Shown one piece after another: positions 26,801 to 38,200 of a DNA stretch of 64,000 bases. Source of the DNA: Plectrocnemia conspersa. Lineage: Eukaryota; Arthropoda; Insecta; Trichoptera; Polycentropodidae. The stretch is taken from contig VTFK01000149.1 in assembly GCA_009617715.1 (NCBI GenBank), positions 1,240,001 to 1,304,000 of the forward strand, read 5' to 3'. The notes beneath the pieces are model-generated. The model was not told where the DNA came from. It made no database searches and saw only the letters and a list, made by a program, of their open reading frames with translations. Each line of letters opens with the position of its first letter. The first letter of the stretch is position 1. Position numbers and translations under genes: made by a program.

Positions 26801-29800
26801 ATTCTGTTTATTGAAAATATTAATTATGTATCAGTTTTAATAATATTAAATATGCTTCGAAACGGATTACAGAAACAATAATAACATAAATAGTTTTGTG
26901 GGGCCTGTTTATATTTATATATAGATTTTATTATGGTCAAAACTTAGCGGCACTCTAGTAACACGGGTGTGACGATTTTTCTCTCAAGTGGGACTCGCAA
27001 CGGCCGCTTGCGGGTTGCTTTTAACAAAATATGTTGTAACACATAAAAATAGTAGACTTTATAATAAATAAGATGGTATTTAATTAACGAATCAATTTTT
27101 AAATATTATTGTGTTTACTTATAAATGACAGACTGTAACATGAATAAGCAGTTGAAACAAACATCGTTTCACTTTAGTGATACTAGTGTATTATGCGGAA
27201 CAATCTGAAAATTTATATCATTTTTCAAATGTTATTCTAGAGCGAATAGAATGGCAAATTATTCGAAAATATAAAAAAATCGTACTTTGCGACTAAAAAA
27301 ACTTTAAATAAAATAATAATTATGTAGTGTTAACAATGTAGTTTGTGTTGTGATTTATTTAGGTGATGGCCATTATAAATGTTGTTATGGCCGAGGGATA
27401 TTTGGCTCAAGTTGAGCGAAAATAGGATGATACGATATCTCAAAATTAACGAACAAAATTAAATTAAACGAACTCTCTTCGCTGTTCATGGTCACTAGGC
27501 TTCAATGGTTGTGTTGATTGAATTTATAAGCACGGAGACACAGATCTTTTGTGAGTATATGCTGTAAAAAAACCTTCTGGAAAATTGCAATTCTTGTCCA
27601 CGACGCCGAATTGATGTTCCGGGATTTACACCAACACTCACGCACTGCTTCGATATTGACTTTGAACGGCGTGTTTTTGGACGACCAGTGTGTTGTGTCT
27701 CCAACTGATCCAGTCTCTGAATTTAACAATTAATCTCTTCGCAGTTGACGAACTTAAAACACTATTCCAACCATATGTTGTATTAAATTTTTGAATTGCG
27801 GCTTTGAATTGCGACTTTCATTATTTTTGAGATATTGTTCAATAGTGAAAACACGTTGTTGTAGCGTGTAACGCTCCATTTTTACTAACCCTAAACTCTC
27901 AGCTGTCAAATTTTTTTTTCAGGGCTGCCAACATTTACTGTACAAATGACGGCAAATTTAAATCTTGCGTTAATTTTAGGAAACCTTAAGGGCCCATACG
28001 CACTGTCGGCTAGCCGCCCGGCGACTGTACTTTATATGGTTTTAAATGGGTGCATACGCACGCAGGCGCCGAGTCGCCGGAGCGTCAGGCGCGATTCTGT
28101 GCAGAGGTGATGCACAGGCGACTTGCCTGTCGCGGCAACCTATAAAAGCATGGGTTTAGATGAGTGCATTCGCACGAGGAGCGACTTTCGAGGCGACTTA
28201 TACATCATTCACACAAAATGGCTTCGACACAGAAAAGCTCATCGTAGAAGTTGAATGCCGAATTGTTTACAATAATTTTATATGAATATTGATAACGAAA
28301 AAAAATATTGTGAAATAATATGTATAATTATATTATATTATTTCTTGCTTCTCGATTTATTTAATGAATTTCAAAAGCATCTAAAAAATTGTGTGAGATA
28401 TATACATTTATATTTCATACGGGGAAATTGAATATTATATTGAAATTAAAATAATATTTTTTCTCTTTAAAATTAATATTGCAATTTCTTCACGAATGTA
28501 CTACCCGACCTCGAGTCGCTCAGCTTAGCCGCCAGTCTAGTTACCTACGTTTTTGAGCCGGCGGCCGCTAGTCGCCGGCGGCTAGCCGACAGTGCGTGTG
28601 GGCCCTTACTATCGGCTCGCAAACTGCGTGGATGTAGTAGCGAGCATACGTATAATAAAATACAATTAATAAACCAAGCCTAGGGTATCATTTATTGGAC
28701 CATCAAGCACCTGTAAGATGACCTTCTCGTGTCAAGGTCGCACTAGTAAGTATAATTGTTTTGTCGAGTAAGTTCTATTGCAAATTTTCAGATCTATGCA
28801 ATTTTTTATTTAAATATCTGTACATAGGTAGATACTTATCTAAAGTACGATATATAACACTTTTTTAAATAATAACAATATAGTATACTAGCTAGCCTGA
28901 TCTACCATTTCGTTTCAAGATGGCGGCTATTTGTTTTAACTTCGTTAAGCAAATCTTAGAGAAAAAAGTTAATAGATATGAATGCATAAAAATTAATATT
29001 TATATAAAATTAAAAATAAATTAGTGTATAAAAATATAAAAAGTACAACTCTGTTTAAATTTTTTTAAATATTTTTTGTTATAAATAACATCAAAATACA
29101 TTTTTTATTCGGATGATTCGGAAATACTACATGCCATACATGTTGCATAAATTAAAAAAGAAGTAGTGCAACTAACAACATATGCTTAGAATATGGCGAA
29201 GATATGGTAAAAATTCTTTAAGAAAAAATATTCTTTTAAGATGAGCTTTGGACGTCCCATCGAAGTTACACAGTTACAAACATCTAAGGCCATGCTGGAT
29301 ACAGGCTCTCAATTACAAAAAAATTATTACAATTACAGGAATTATAAAATTTTAATAATGAACAACCAATTGTAAGAAGTCGTGTCCATAATTTGCAGCC
29401 CCAGTGTCAAAGCTTAAAGCAAAATTTGCCATGGAAAAAATTAAGTGGTGGGCTGATTATATGCTCGCTAGACAAAATCTAAAGCCATTCTTAAATTGCA
29501 TTGTAACATATGATGATGTGATGAAGTAGTTCGTGTACTAAAATTTAACGTAATTGCTTGTTAAAAGCGTAACAAAACTCATTTTTTTAATTATTTACTA
29601 CTTTCAGACCACGTTTATTCATCATGCTGACATTATACAAGCGCACGAGGTGAATTAAGACCACTTGCAAATGCACCTTTCAAACGGACTTAAACAAAAT
29701 AGTTGGTGTCAAAACAAAAATCAACAAGTTGGTTGAATATGGCTGCCAGATACGCAAATTACAAGAACCCAGTGACAGCGGTGCCATATATACAGCTAAT

Positions 29801-31812
29801 TAATTAAGACCATTAAGTAAAAAGCTATTTTTTTGTAAGAAACATAACAGACACCAACATTATCTTTTTTAAAGTCCTTTTTCGTCTCAAATCGTCCAAA
29901 TTGGCCAGACATTTAAAAAAAAACCAAAAGCACCCACGCCTCTTCTTCCTATATCTAGAGGGGTGCAAATATAAGCGAAAACATAACGTACTCACGCACT
30001 TAGGCCCAATGTCCACGGAGGCGTCGCTGCATTGACGTGTATTCGTTATTGTACGCTTGTATGCCTGCTTGCTTTGTACATATAAACCCAACGAAGCACT
30101 GTCAACAGAGCTGCAACGTCATGCTCATGTCGCTGCATGCAAGCTTCATGACGACAGTCGTCAAGCATATCAGACGCCCGAGCGTATCGAACTGCGTGAA
30201 CATGAAGAAAACAATGGCAATTTCAGCTGCTAAATTTTTTCAGCTCGTCGAAAAGTACCAGTGTCTTTATAATAGTAATCTTGCAGATTATGCAAGAAAG
30301 GATATTACTGAGAAAGCTTGAAGTGAGGTGGGAAGTCAAATAATGTTTTGTTAGTTCATATGTACGCAGCCAGCAGGCGTACAATGACAAATACGCGTCT
30401 ATGCAGCAACACCTCCGTGGACAGTGTGCCTTACTTTCAGTTACTTCCATTTGGATCTTCAACAAGTCTACGTGCTGATAGATGAAAATATTTAATAAAA
30501 ATATCGTTAATATTACAATATAACCAATAAGTTAAAACAGACAAATTTGGTTATAAAAGCTACTTATTATATAATACTCGGATCAGCCATGGAATTAGAA
30601 AGCATTATGCAATTTGCCATCTTGTCGTTTAATGTTTATTGGATATTTCAAAACTTTGTAGCTTATGACAAAGATTAAGTTGTTTGTGCATAGAAATTCT
30701 AGACATAATAATCTATACAATGATTATGACTATCATGACGTAAGAGCTTGCAGTACAAGAATTTAAGCTGCTTCAACAAACAAGATTTCTGCTTTTAATG
30801 TATGATAATTAAATAACATGGTTTATACTATTTAAAATCATAACAAGTTGAAATGTATTGTAACTTCTACATTTTTTGTACTACACAGCTTGTATTATAC
30901 CTTTAGATGGTGTAGTATTTGCCTGTTTCATAAAGTAATTCACGCATTGCTCCGCACATTCCACAAACATGGGAAACATATTTTTCATTTTCGAACTGGT
31001 ATATGCCGGACTCATTGTTATTCTCATCTCTCTCCATTTTTGACCTGAAATAATTTTAGGAAAATTATAATATTTTTATTTGCTTATCACAATATAAACA
31101 CATACTATAGCATAATTCATTAAGTAACATATCGCTTAAGAAATACAAAATTATCTTTAAGTGTGAACTATTTCACCTTTTTATCTGTATTAAATGACCG
31201 AAGTTCAACCTGCATATGTGCAAATTTAGATTAAAAATATCTTTAATTGTGCATTGTTTTAAAATAATAATATCTTGTTTTTGTGAAAATATGAGTATAT
31301 ATGTATACATAATAACACACATATGTATATTATAATTAAAAATTAATAAGTTTAGTGAAACACATACTAACCCTTCAAAAAAGAACAAATTCTTCCCAAA
31401 TAAAGGATCTGCATCTTCGTCCATAAAAACTCTATGATCAACAAATTTATCAAAGTCTTTGACACCAATTTGTTTGATTAGCTCCAAATCTTTTAGTATG
31501 ATAACAGGATCGCGAAACGCAATGAAACCTATGTATCTATAATATATATTCACCATTACATGTAAATAAAATGAATAAATTATTGAATACGAACCCTTAC
31601 TTTTCATCGGTAAATGTGTTGTATAGTTTAGAAATAGTTTCTACAAAATGCTCCATACCGAAGAAGTTCTTCCATATATGACCAAAAAATGGCAATGCGT
31701 TTTCTCCACACTTGATTTTGCATCTTTTAAAATGTCCATTTACCCAAACACTATGGCACAATAGCAACCCTAATAGTATGACCAGCAAAACAACACCAGT
31801 GCAGAAAAACAT
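23889..31812 (-). CDS. Cytochrome P450, CYP9-like (gene B), two apparent homopolymer frameshifts
   Basis: Paralogue of genes A and C with the same nine exons: 31812-31601, 31536-31372, 31044-30901, 26803-26598, 26537-26306, 26228-26007, 24496-24396, 24305-24136 and 24064-23889; 541 residues if two single-base excesses are discounted. Present: N-terminal anchor, C-helix WREMR, canonical I-helix AGFDTSSS, K-helix ETLRKWPP, FNPERFSDEN, haem loop FISFGIGPRFCIG, FAVMEAK. Exon 2 is 165 nt (164 in A and C) with a T6 run where T5 would restore the frame (NLFFLKG then QKW). Exon 8 is 170 nt (169 in A and C) with an A7 run where A6 would restore it. No other lesion and all splice sites intact, so sequencing error is as likely as pseudogenisation. 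Intron 3 is 4.1 kb and full of transposon relics. Confidence 0.87.
25369..25740. repeat. LTR-like block inside P450 B intron 6 (uncertain)
   Basis: Starts TGTTACAAATGTTG, carries a TATA-like gcgttataaaaagaac about two thirds of the way along, and ends near tatgtgaaca. This layout resembles a solo LTR. Target duplication is not visible and no second copy was found, so it stays tentative. It helps explain why intron 6 is 1.5 kb here and under 100 bases in genes A and C. Confidence 0.3.
26893..27025 (+). repeat. Dispersed repeat shared with 45905-46060, copy 1
   Basis: The core attttattatggtcaaaact-agcggcactctagtaacac aligns with ttttattatgaccaaaacttg-gtggcactctggtagtac at 45935-45985, same orientation, flanked by related gttttgtgggg and cgtaacg motifs. 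Family unknown. Confidence 0.5.
27437..27835 (-). mobile_element. Internally deleted IS630/Tc1-mariner-like transposon, second copy
   Basis: Short inverted ends: atatctcaaaattaacgaa at 27437 and its near mirror cattatttttgagatat near 27835. The minus strand at about 27729-27495 carries the GSVGDTTHWSSK and IEAVRE segments of a DUF4817-type transposase, broken by frameshifts. Same N-terminus-only structure as 5095-5400, so both look like copies of one deletion derivative. Lies in P450 B intron 3. Confidence 0.6.
27988..28607. mobile_element. 620-bp TIR element with MADF-domain fragment (Harbinger-like)
   Basis: Ends are AAGGGCCCATACGCACTGTC and, inverted, AAGGGCCCACACGCACTGTC, with pairing over about 38 bp. 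Two internal echoes of the end (gggtgcatacgcac and gagtgcattcgcac) follow within 170 bases. At about 28230-28280 the plus strand reads DTEKLIVEVECRIVYNN, the start of a MADF/Myb-SANT-like domain such as Harbinger transposons encode beside their transposase. A tta triplet abuts each end, off by one base on the left. Located in P450 B intron 3. Confidence 0.7.
28608..30900. other. Remainder of P450 B intron 3
   Basis: AT-rich sequence with short frames on both strands (for example around 29825-30465) that show no motif. No exon fits between exon 3 and exon 4: the joined residues across the gap follow genes A and C. Confidence 0.5.
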
Positions 31813-32274
31813 GTTACTAAAAAAATTAAGATATTTATTTTTTGTATTTTTTGAACAACACAATAGACTCACATTCAATATGACTAAAAAGTGCAGCTTC
31901 TGACACATGCTTGTCTCGCAAAATAATATATACACTGAACTCACAATATAAATCTTTGACACCATCCGACATAAATAACTACGCAGGTTCAGTAACACTT
32001 ACACGCCTTATCAAAATATATGTTTATCAATGGTGTTAATTATTAAGCTATTTATATTAACAATAATAATAAGTAAACAAGATTTGCCAAGACTCGAATA
32101 TAAAAGTTAAAAATAAGAAGAATAAATATTAGTTGTTACATTAATTTATTTAGTTTATTATATTGAAATGGTATTAACTGAAAAATATTGGCTGTAGATC
32201 ATATAGTTTTAAAAGAAGACAATTTAAATGGGCAATATATAAAATAGTTATTCCATTAAACGAATTGTTTTTGT

Positions 32275-32365
32275 ATTACTGTTGGACAGATTAGGTGTGA
32301 GCGAGCGGCAGCGAGCAGGCATTGGTCAGAACAGTAAACACCCCATAAATAACTCTATGTAACAA
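32275..32365 (-). repeat. Dispersed repeat, copy 2 (inverted relative to 22503)
   Basis: Minus strand: agttatttatggggtgttta-ctgttctgaccaatgc, matching 22503-22565, then a GC-richer tail with agcgagcggcagcgagc on the plus strand. Family unknown. Confidence 0.45.
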
Positions 32366-33298
32366 ATCCTTTTCTGAAGATTTACCGTACATAAACGCAC
32401 AAACAATTTGTTTTATAGAATAAATTAATATGGTTAAGAACAATTATTAATAAGGTATTTTAATAATCCAAGGAAGAATATAGTATTAGTAAATATTACA
32501 CTGAGAAGAATGTGATATTGTAATAGTAATACATCATTACAAATAATAAGAGGACGATTAAAATAAAAACCATAAATGTGCCATAAAAATTGTATCACCG
32601 TTCTATTGTACCATAAATAAACAGACATTACAAATCAGACATGCTATATCATATTAAAAATGAATGTTCAGTATGGTGATAAATGTTTAACATTCCAGAG
32701 AAAACGATGTGAGTTTTGTAGTAAGCAGAGGTTCAGATACGGCGAAATGGTGCAGTAGGCGATGTACGAGTACTTTTTTTTGTATCGATCTACACAGATA
32801 ATGTATTCCTAGATTTTCCCAATCTTATTTATAAATATCGTGTTGAATAATTAAAATAAAATTAATATGTAATAGTGACTTCTGCTGATTGTAAGCTGTA
32901 ATAATAGTTTATATTTAAAAAAAATAGATGTCACTGATTTACAGATTTAGATTCTAGTCTGTTGTCTTACTGCTTACTTAGTGGTAGTAAATTGTGTGTA
33001 CACCTTTGTAACGCATTTAACTAACGCCAACGCTGCAACGAAAGTTTTTTCAATAAATAAAAAAAATCACACTGATATCAAATAAAACATTGATTGTATC
33101 AATAAGAATTTAATTATTTCAATTAATCCATAAAACATTATTAAAAAGAAATATCAATTTGTATTTAGTAATATAAATTAATGGTCGGTAACAATAACAA
33201 TCAGTTTTTTTACAACAATAGTTGATTATACATATGTTTTCAGATTGATAGTATTTTAACAAAAAACTGTAATATAGATAACTAGACATTATGCATTA

Positions 33299-33350
33299 TA
33301 AAATGGATCTATAAAATTATTTTATATTATATTTTTATAGATCCATTTTA
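33299..33350. repeat. Perfect inverted repeat, 18-bp arms, 16-bp loop
   Basis: TAAAATGGATCTATAAAA at 33299-33316 is exactly complementary to 33333-33350. AT-rich loop. Could be a small MITE or simply a hairpin; no second copy noticed. Confidence 0.8.
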
Positions 33351-33621
33351 AATAAAATCGTATATATTCGTTGAATTATGAATTTAACTGTGTTTGTAAT
33401 AAATAAAATAAAATAGCTTTGTTAGAACCTCTCAGATCGGTACATGCTTATAAACTTTGCTATGCCGGCATGATACAAGCGCACATGCCGGTGGCATATT
33501 TGAGCAAAGAAAACACTTCCGACTAACATCAGGTTTTTGAATTTCCTATATATTTAGTAGACAATAATAAATTTATTGTTTCCGCTTCGAATATTAGTAT
33601 AATTCATAAGATTGAAATTAG

Positions 33622-33894
33622 GGCATTCACAGAATCTACCCTAATTTTAAAAGAATATATAAGCGTAAACTCAATGTACTGAACTCACTTTCATCAGAAA
33701 CATTGGCCACTCAGAACTTTTCAAATCACTTTGCTTTCGACTTGGAACAAACGAGAGCTAAGCAGAACTTGCAGGAAACGCAGCTACGCCGGGTAGTGAT
33801 CAATACGACCCGTATAAGACAGAAAGCATCTGCTTTCAACTTCGTCAGACTTGATCCATCTCAAAAGGCACCGATCCAAGAGGATACGTAATGC
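33622..33894 (+). other. Unassigned open frame with TATA-like box, no ATG start
   Basis: A plus-strand frame opens after a stop at 33619 and runs 90 codons, ending QKAPIQEDT then stop. The later two thirds (HFAFDLEQTRAKQNLQET and on) is less AT-biased than its flanks and amino-acid-like in composition. A tatataag box sits at about 33655 and a TCA-type initiator some 30 bases on. No in-frame ATG is present, so it is either the remnant of a gene, part of a spliced transcript, or chance. Confidence 0.25.
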
Positions 33895-34464
33895 AAGATT
33901 ACAAGAATAAACACGTACATATATGTATAATGTATATACCTAATACAAATAAATGCACAAATAGTAAGTGTATTTCAAAACTGTACCGAACATATATTAT
34001 TATAAACTGACCATTTCATTTCAAAGCTAGTGACTGTTTCTTCATTAAAAAATGACCATACAATTTGTTGCCATAATATATTATAAATACATACTTATTT
34101 GTAAAATTTTATGTAGAAAACAGTTGTATTATTTCTATACTAATAATTATAAGAAATGAGTACATATAAATGGTTATAACAAAAAAAAACAGTTCATAGT
34201 AGAATTAAAATCAAGCAAATAATAAAAATATACAATACTAAGAATGAATATTAAACACGTCACATATAATAGCATACTATAATTTGACTATTTAATTATT
34301 AAAAAATATAAATTGTAAATTATTTAGAATTTATTAATATTTTAAAATGTTCGAAGCATGATGCCTTCAAAATTTTACGGACATTGTATGACATTAATAA
34401 AACGTAAAATTTAAAATAGTTTCTCAATTTCATTAGTAATAACTGACAACATAAAATATGTGTT

Positions 34465-37400
34465 TTATTCGTTCAACGTTCTTAGTTTTAATCCTAGCTT
34501 AATACCGTTCTTCGAATGTAAAACAAATGAGTTTGTAGCTAATTCTACAGGAATTTCTGTGTGTGGTGTTGCAACAATATCAAATTTTTGTAAAAGCTTA
34601 AAAATCACAGCTTTAGCTTCCATAATGGCAAACCTAGCACCTAAAACCAATATATTTAAAATGTACATATATTTAAATAAAATACTTTATATTTAATAAT
34701 GAAAAAAATACCAATACACATTCTAGGACCTGCACCGAAAGGAATGAATGAAGACGGATGCATCTTTGCTCTGTTTTCAATAGAAAACCTTTCCGGAATG
34801 AACTTTTCGTGATCGATAAAATTATTTGGATCATGATGAATTGAATAAGTGGGTATCCACACATCTTCACCTACTTTTATCTAAAAGTTATAGAAGAGAT
34901 ATAGAAAATAATAAATACATATAGTTACTTTATGTGTATTACTGTATATGTTTTAGTGCTAAATTCATTCTGCAGTGGTAATTCATATGGTTTTACACAA
35001 ACTCTTTCTAATTGAAGATCAGGTGGCCACATCCTTAAAGTTTCTATAAGCATGGTTTGTTTTTTATCTATAGCTTATAAGCTATTTAATATTTAGATAT
35101 GCAAAATTATATACCCGAGACCACCATATCTAAATATTCCATTTTATTCAATTCATTGAATGTGATTTGGCCATTAGTGTTAGATACAACCTCATCGATT
35201 TCATTTTTAAGTCTCTCTTGAATGTCAGTGTTTAATGCTAGTTCGTATGCTGCAAACGTTAACAAAGATGAGGTTGCATCAAATCCAGCCAATAAAAATG
35301 CAACAGCTTGTGCCGTTAAATCGTCATGTGTCCATTCTGAAATTATAAGGTATGTTTGTAATTTCAATTAATTTTTAATAGCGGAAATTGTAATGAGATT
35401 AGTTATACCCATTTTAACTGAATCAGTTTTCGCATAAGAATCTTTGAACGATATATAGTCCGGATCGTCGGCATTGTTGATTTCAGTTTCGTTAATTAGA
35501 GAACCTTTTTTTGCTTGCATTAAAAGATGAATCATATCATGTCGTATGGTTCCATATTTCTCTCTCGAATCAAAAGCATTTTTTATTAAACTTCTGTAGA
35601 AAGTTGCTACATCATTTGGAAATAGTCTTATTCCAAAAAACTATAGAATAAATACTGGTGTTGTAATAAATTATAATTTTAAAGTTTTATTTTAGAATAT
35701 AAATTATAAATATATAGATTATACAAGAATATACATAAACTAAAAGAAAGAAATAAAAATAGGGATATGAAAATAATATATAAGGCAAAAAGTAACAAAA
35801 AATTATTAATATAAAAACGCATAGATCCACTTGTAACCTGGGGGAAATAATTAATATTTTATTACTGGTTTTAAGCTTGGCTAAATTTATTTATAGCATA
35901 TTTTTATATTAATTATTAATAGATATCTGTATATGAGTGATTTCTAGAATACTATTCACAGTATTCTGGAAATTTTGTTTTACTAGTAATTTTGCAGCTA
36001 GTGAAGGTGTAGATAATTCATAAAAAGCAATAATTTTCATCTTATACATTTAGAACAGTGTTTCCCATGGTGGGGCATCACGCCTCAGAGGTGGGGCATC
36101 ACGCTTCAGAGATGGGACACGTCAGCAATTATCAACTATTCCACACTACTGTTTAATTAAAAAAGAGGCCGGTGGGCCATATGACTTTTGAAAAGACTAC
36201 GGTGCGGCATGGCATAAATAAGGTTGGGAAACACTGATCTAGAAGGAGGTTATCAAGACCTCACAAATCATTTTGTGGTCGATCAATTGATCACACACTG
36301 ACTTTTTATTGATTGCATTTATTTGTCTGGGTTTGATATCAATTATTATCTCAAATATGATTTTAAAAGTCTAGACTTAAAAATAATCATTTGCTCTAGA
36401 TTTCTGCAAGTACATTTAAACTGTACAACTTAAATTAATTTTATTAAATTAATTTCTGATTATGAGCTGGGATGAATTATAGTGAGTATGCCATGAATAA
36501 ATATAAATAAATAAGATAAATAAAGTACAAAAATATTATATGTAAAGATAAAATAAATGTGTACCTTCATTAATTTAGGGCAAGCCGAGTATCCAAAAAA
36601 TTTGAAAAATTGCATACCACTAAAATTTGTACTTTTTTTGCCCATTTTATAAAACTCATTATTCCTCTCTTTCAAAGAATCTACACTAACTCCAAATGCA
36701 GTGGAGGCTATAACATCGTTTGCGAGACGAGAAAGAGTATCTTTCATTTCAACTTCTAAATACGGTTTTTCTAAAAGAAGTTAATATAAACACTTATTCA
36801 GATAAATGATTGTATAGCGACTTTTCATACCAGTGCTTATTTCCTTTTGACATAATTCCTTAAAGTGATCTATAAAGGTATCTGCACACTCTAATATCAA
36901 AGAGAACATATTTTTCATTTTGGAGGAACTGTATACTGGACTCATCGCTAACCTCATTTGCTTCCACTTTTTTTCCTATTATAAGAAATAAAAGATACAT
37001 ATAAAGCAGCAAGTATTGTTTAATTTAATAATACCTCTCAAGAAGAACATATTTTTTCCAAATAACGGATCGGCATCTTCGTCCATGAAAACTTTATGAT
37101 CGACAAAATGCTCGAAATCTTTTATAGTAATCTTCTTAATAAGCTCTAAATCTTTAATAATAACTGATGGCGTGTTGAACGCATTAAATCCAAAATATCT
37201 GTATTATAAAATTAAATTTATAATGTGTGTTAATGATACATTTTAAGATAATCCTACCGTTCATTAGGGTGCTCTTGATATGCATCGTATACTCTATTCA
37301 GTAAATGCTGTTTGCCTAAGAAGACAGTCAACATGTTTCCCATAAAGGGTAATGACCTTTTGGCGCTTTTGACTCCATGTCTTTTGAAATGTCTGTCCAC

Positions 37401-37469
37401 GTATATTCCGTACCACAGTATCGGTATCAACAGTCCTATTATACATGTCGCCCAATATATGAAATCCAT
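34465..37469 (-). CDS. Cytochrome P450, CYP9-like (gene C), one apparent homopolymer frameshift
   Basis: Third member of the trio. Exons: 37469-37258, 37198-37035, 36975-36831, 36770-36565, 35640-35409, 35336-35115, 35043-34943, 34880-34712 and 34640-34465; 541 residues once one base is discounted. Exon 3 is 145 nt (144 in gene B) with an A7 run directly after its acceptor; A6 restores GKKWKQMR. Motifs: N-terminal anchor, C-helix WKQMR, K-helix ETLRMWPP, FIPERF, haem loop [13 protein letters not shown] (Cys about 482), RFAIMEAK. Odd: the I-helix reads AGFDATSS, with Ala where the conserved Thr stands (AGFDTSSS in gene B), and Thr one place later. A 5'-UTR intron is suggested by gtaagtaac at 37541 and an acceptor just before the ATG. 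Intron 4 holds a hAT MITE. Confidence 0.93.
36056..36236. mobile_element. hAT-type MITE with 8-bp target duplication
   Basis: Starts CAGTGTTTCCCA and ends TGGGAAACACTG, a typical hAT terminal repeat. Flanked by ATTTAGAA and ATCTAGAA, an 8-bp target duplication with one mismatch. Contains two tandem copies of tggggcatcacgc-tcagag. Non-coding. Lies in intron 4 of P450 C. Confidence 0.88.
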
Positions 37470-37828
37470 GATCCTGTATTGATTTATTATTTTTAATATT
37501 ATCATATGTTTGGATATTTAATATGAAATAAGTTACTTACAAAAAACAAACAGTTATTTAAAAATACTGTAGCACAGATAAAATATTGACGTGTGTATGT
37601 ATATCACGTCAAACTGCTATTACTTTTTTGCTGATTTGGATATTATAAATGGTATATGTAAAGTGACCATAATATATTTGTATAATTGAAACACAAAGTT
37701 AAAAGATTTTGTTAATGTAGAATATAATTTCATAAGTATAACAATGTAGCACTATCGTAGTTTAAAACATGTAAGTTATTAAAGATACTGATGAACTAAC
37801 CATAATGTTTCTACTTATAAAAAGCTAC

Positions 37829-38200
37829 CTGCAATACATACTTTTGTTTCATTATAGGGCTTATACATTATTAGGCGCAGTTTAACAGTACGGTCTTTTG
37901 TCAAAATAAGTCTTTTCTTCCATTCATTCAAGCTTAATCTAAGGAAACGTATAAAAAATTGACACTAGCTCACGCTGGCACTCGGAGCTCACCGATCAAC
38001 TCTCACAAATCAGAGACTGCAACTTTTATCACTTAACACTGCAAGAACATTACTACTATAAATCGATCCAACCTCCTGTTATAACTCTCTTTGGACCAGT
38101 CTGGACTCTTCCTTATTCAATAAGCTGCCCTATACTGACGTCTAAATTTTAGCCATATATCGATATAATTTATACGTGTGCATAAAAACAGTATATCAAA
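37829..38200 (+). repeat. TATA-bearing dispersed repeat, copy 2
   Basis: Aligns over more than 300 bases with 41428-41780 (tacagtacgg-, attcaagctt-, gaaacgtataaaa-, agagactgcaactttt-, ttactactata-, cctggactcttcc-like blocks in the same order). The gtataaaa box is conserved in all three copies in the window. Orientation is opposite to P450 C, whose start is 0.4 kb away. Confidence 0.6.

Larger units (their letters stand above)
31813..34464. other. P450 B-C intergenic region
   Basis: Contains the P450 B promoter side, a dispersed repeat at about 32275-32365, an 18-bp-arm hairpin at 33299-33350 and an open frame with an upstream TATA-like box at 33622-33894. The remainder is AT-rich without recognisable content. 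Confidence 0.5.

Noticed and set aside
24136..31602. Calling P450 B a definite pseudogene
   Set aside because: Its only lesions are two single-base homopolymer excesses of the same kind seen in P450 C. All motifs and splice sites are intact, so the evidence does not separate error from decay.
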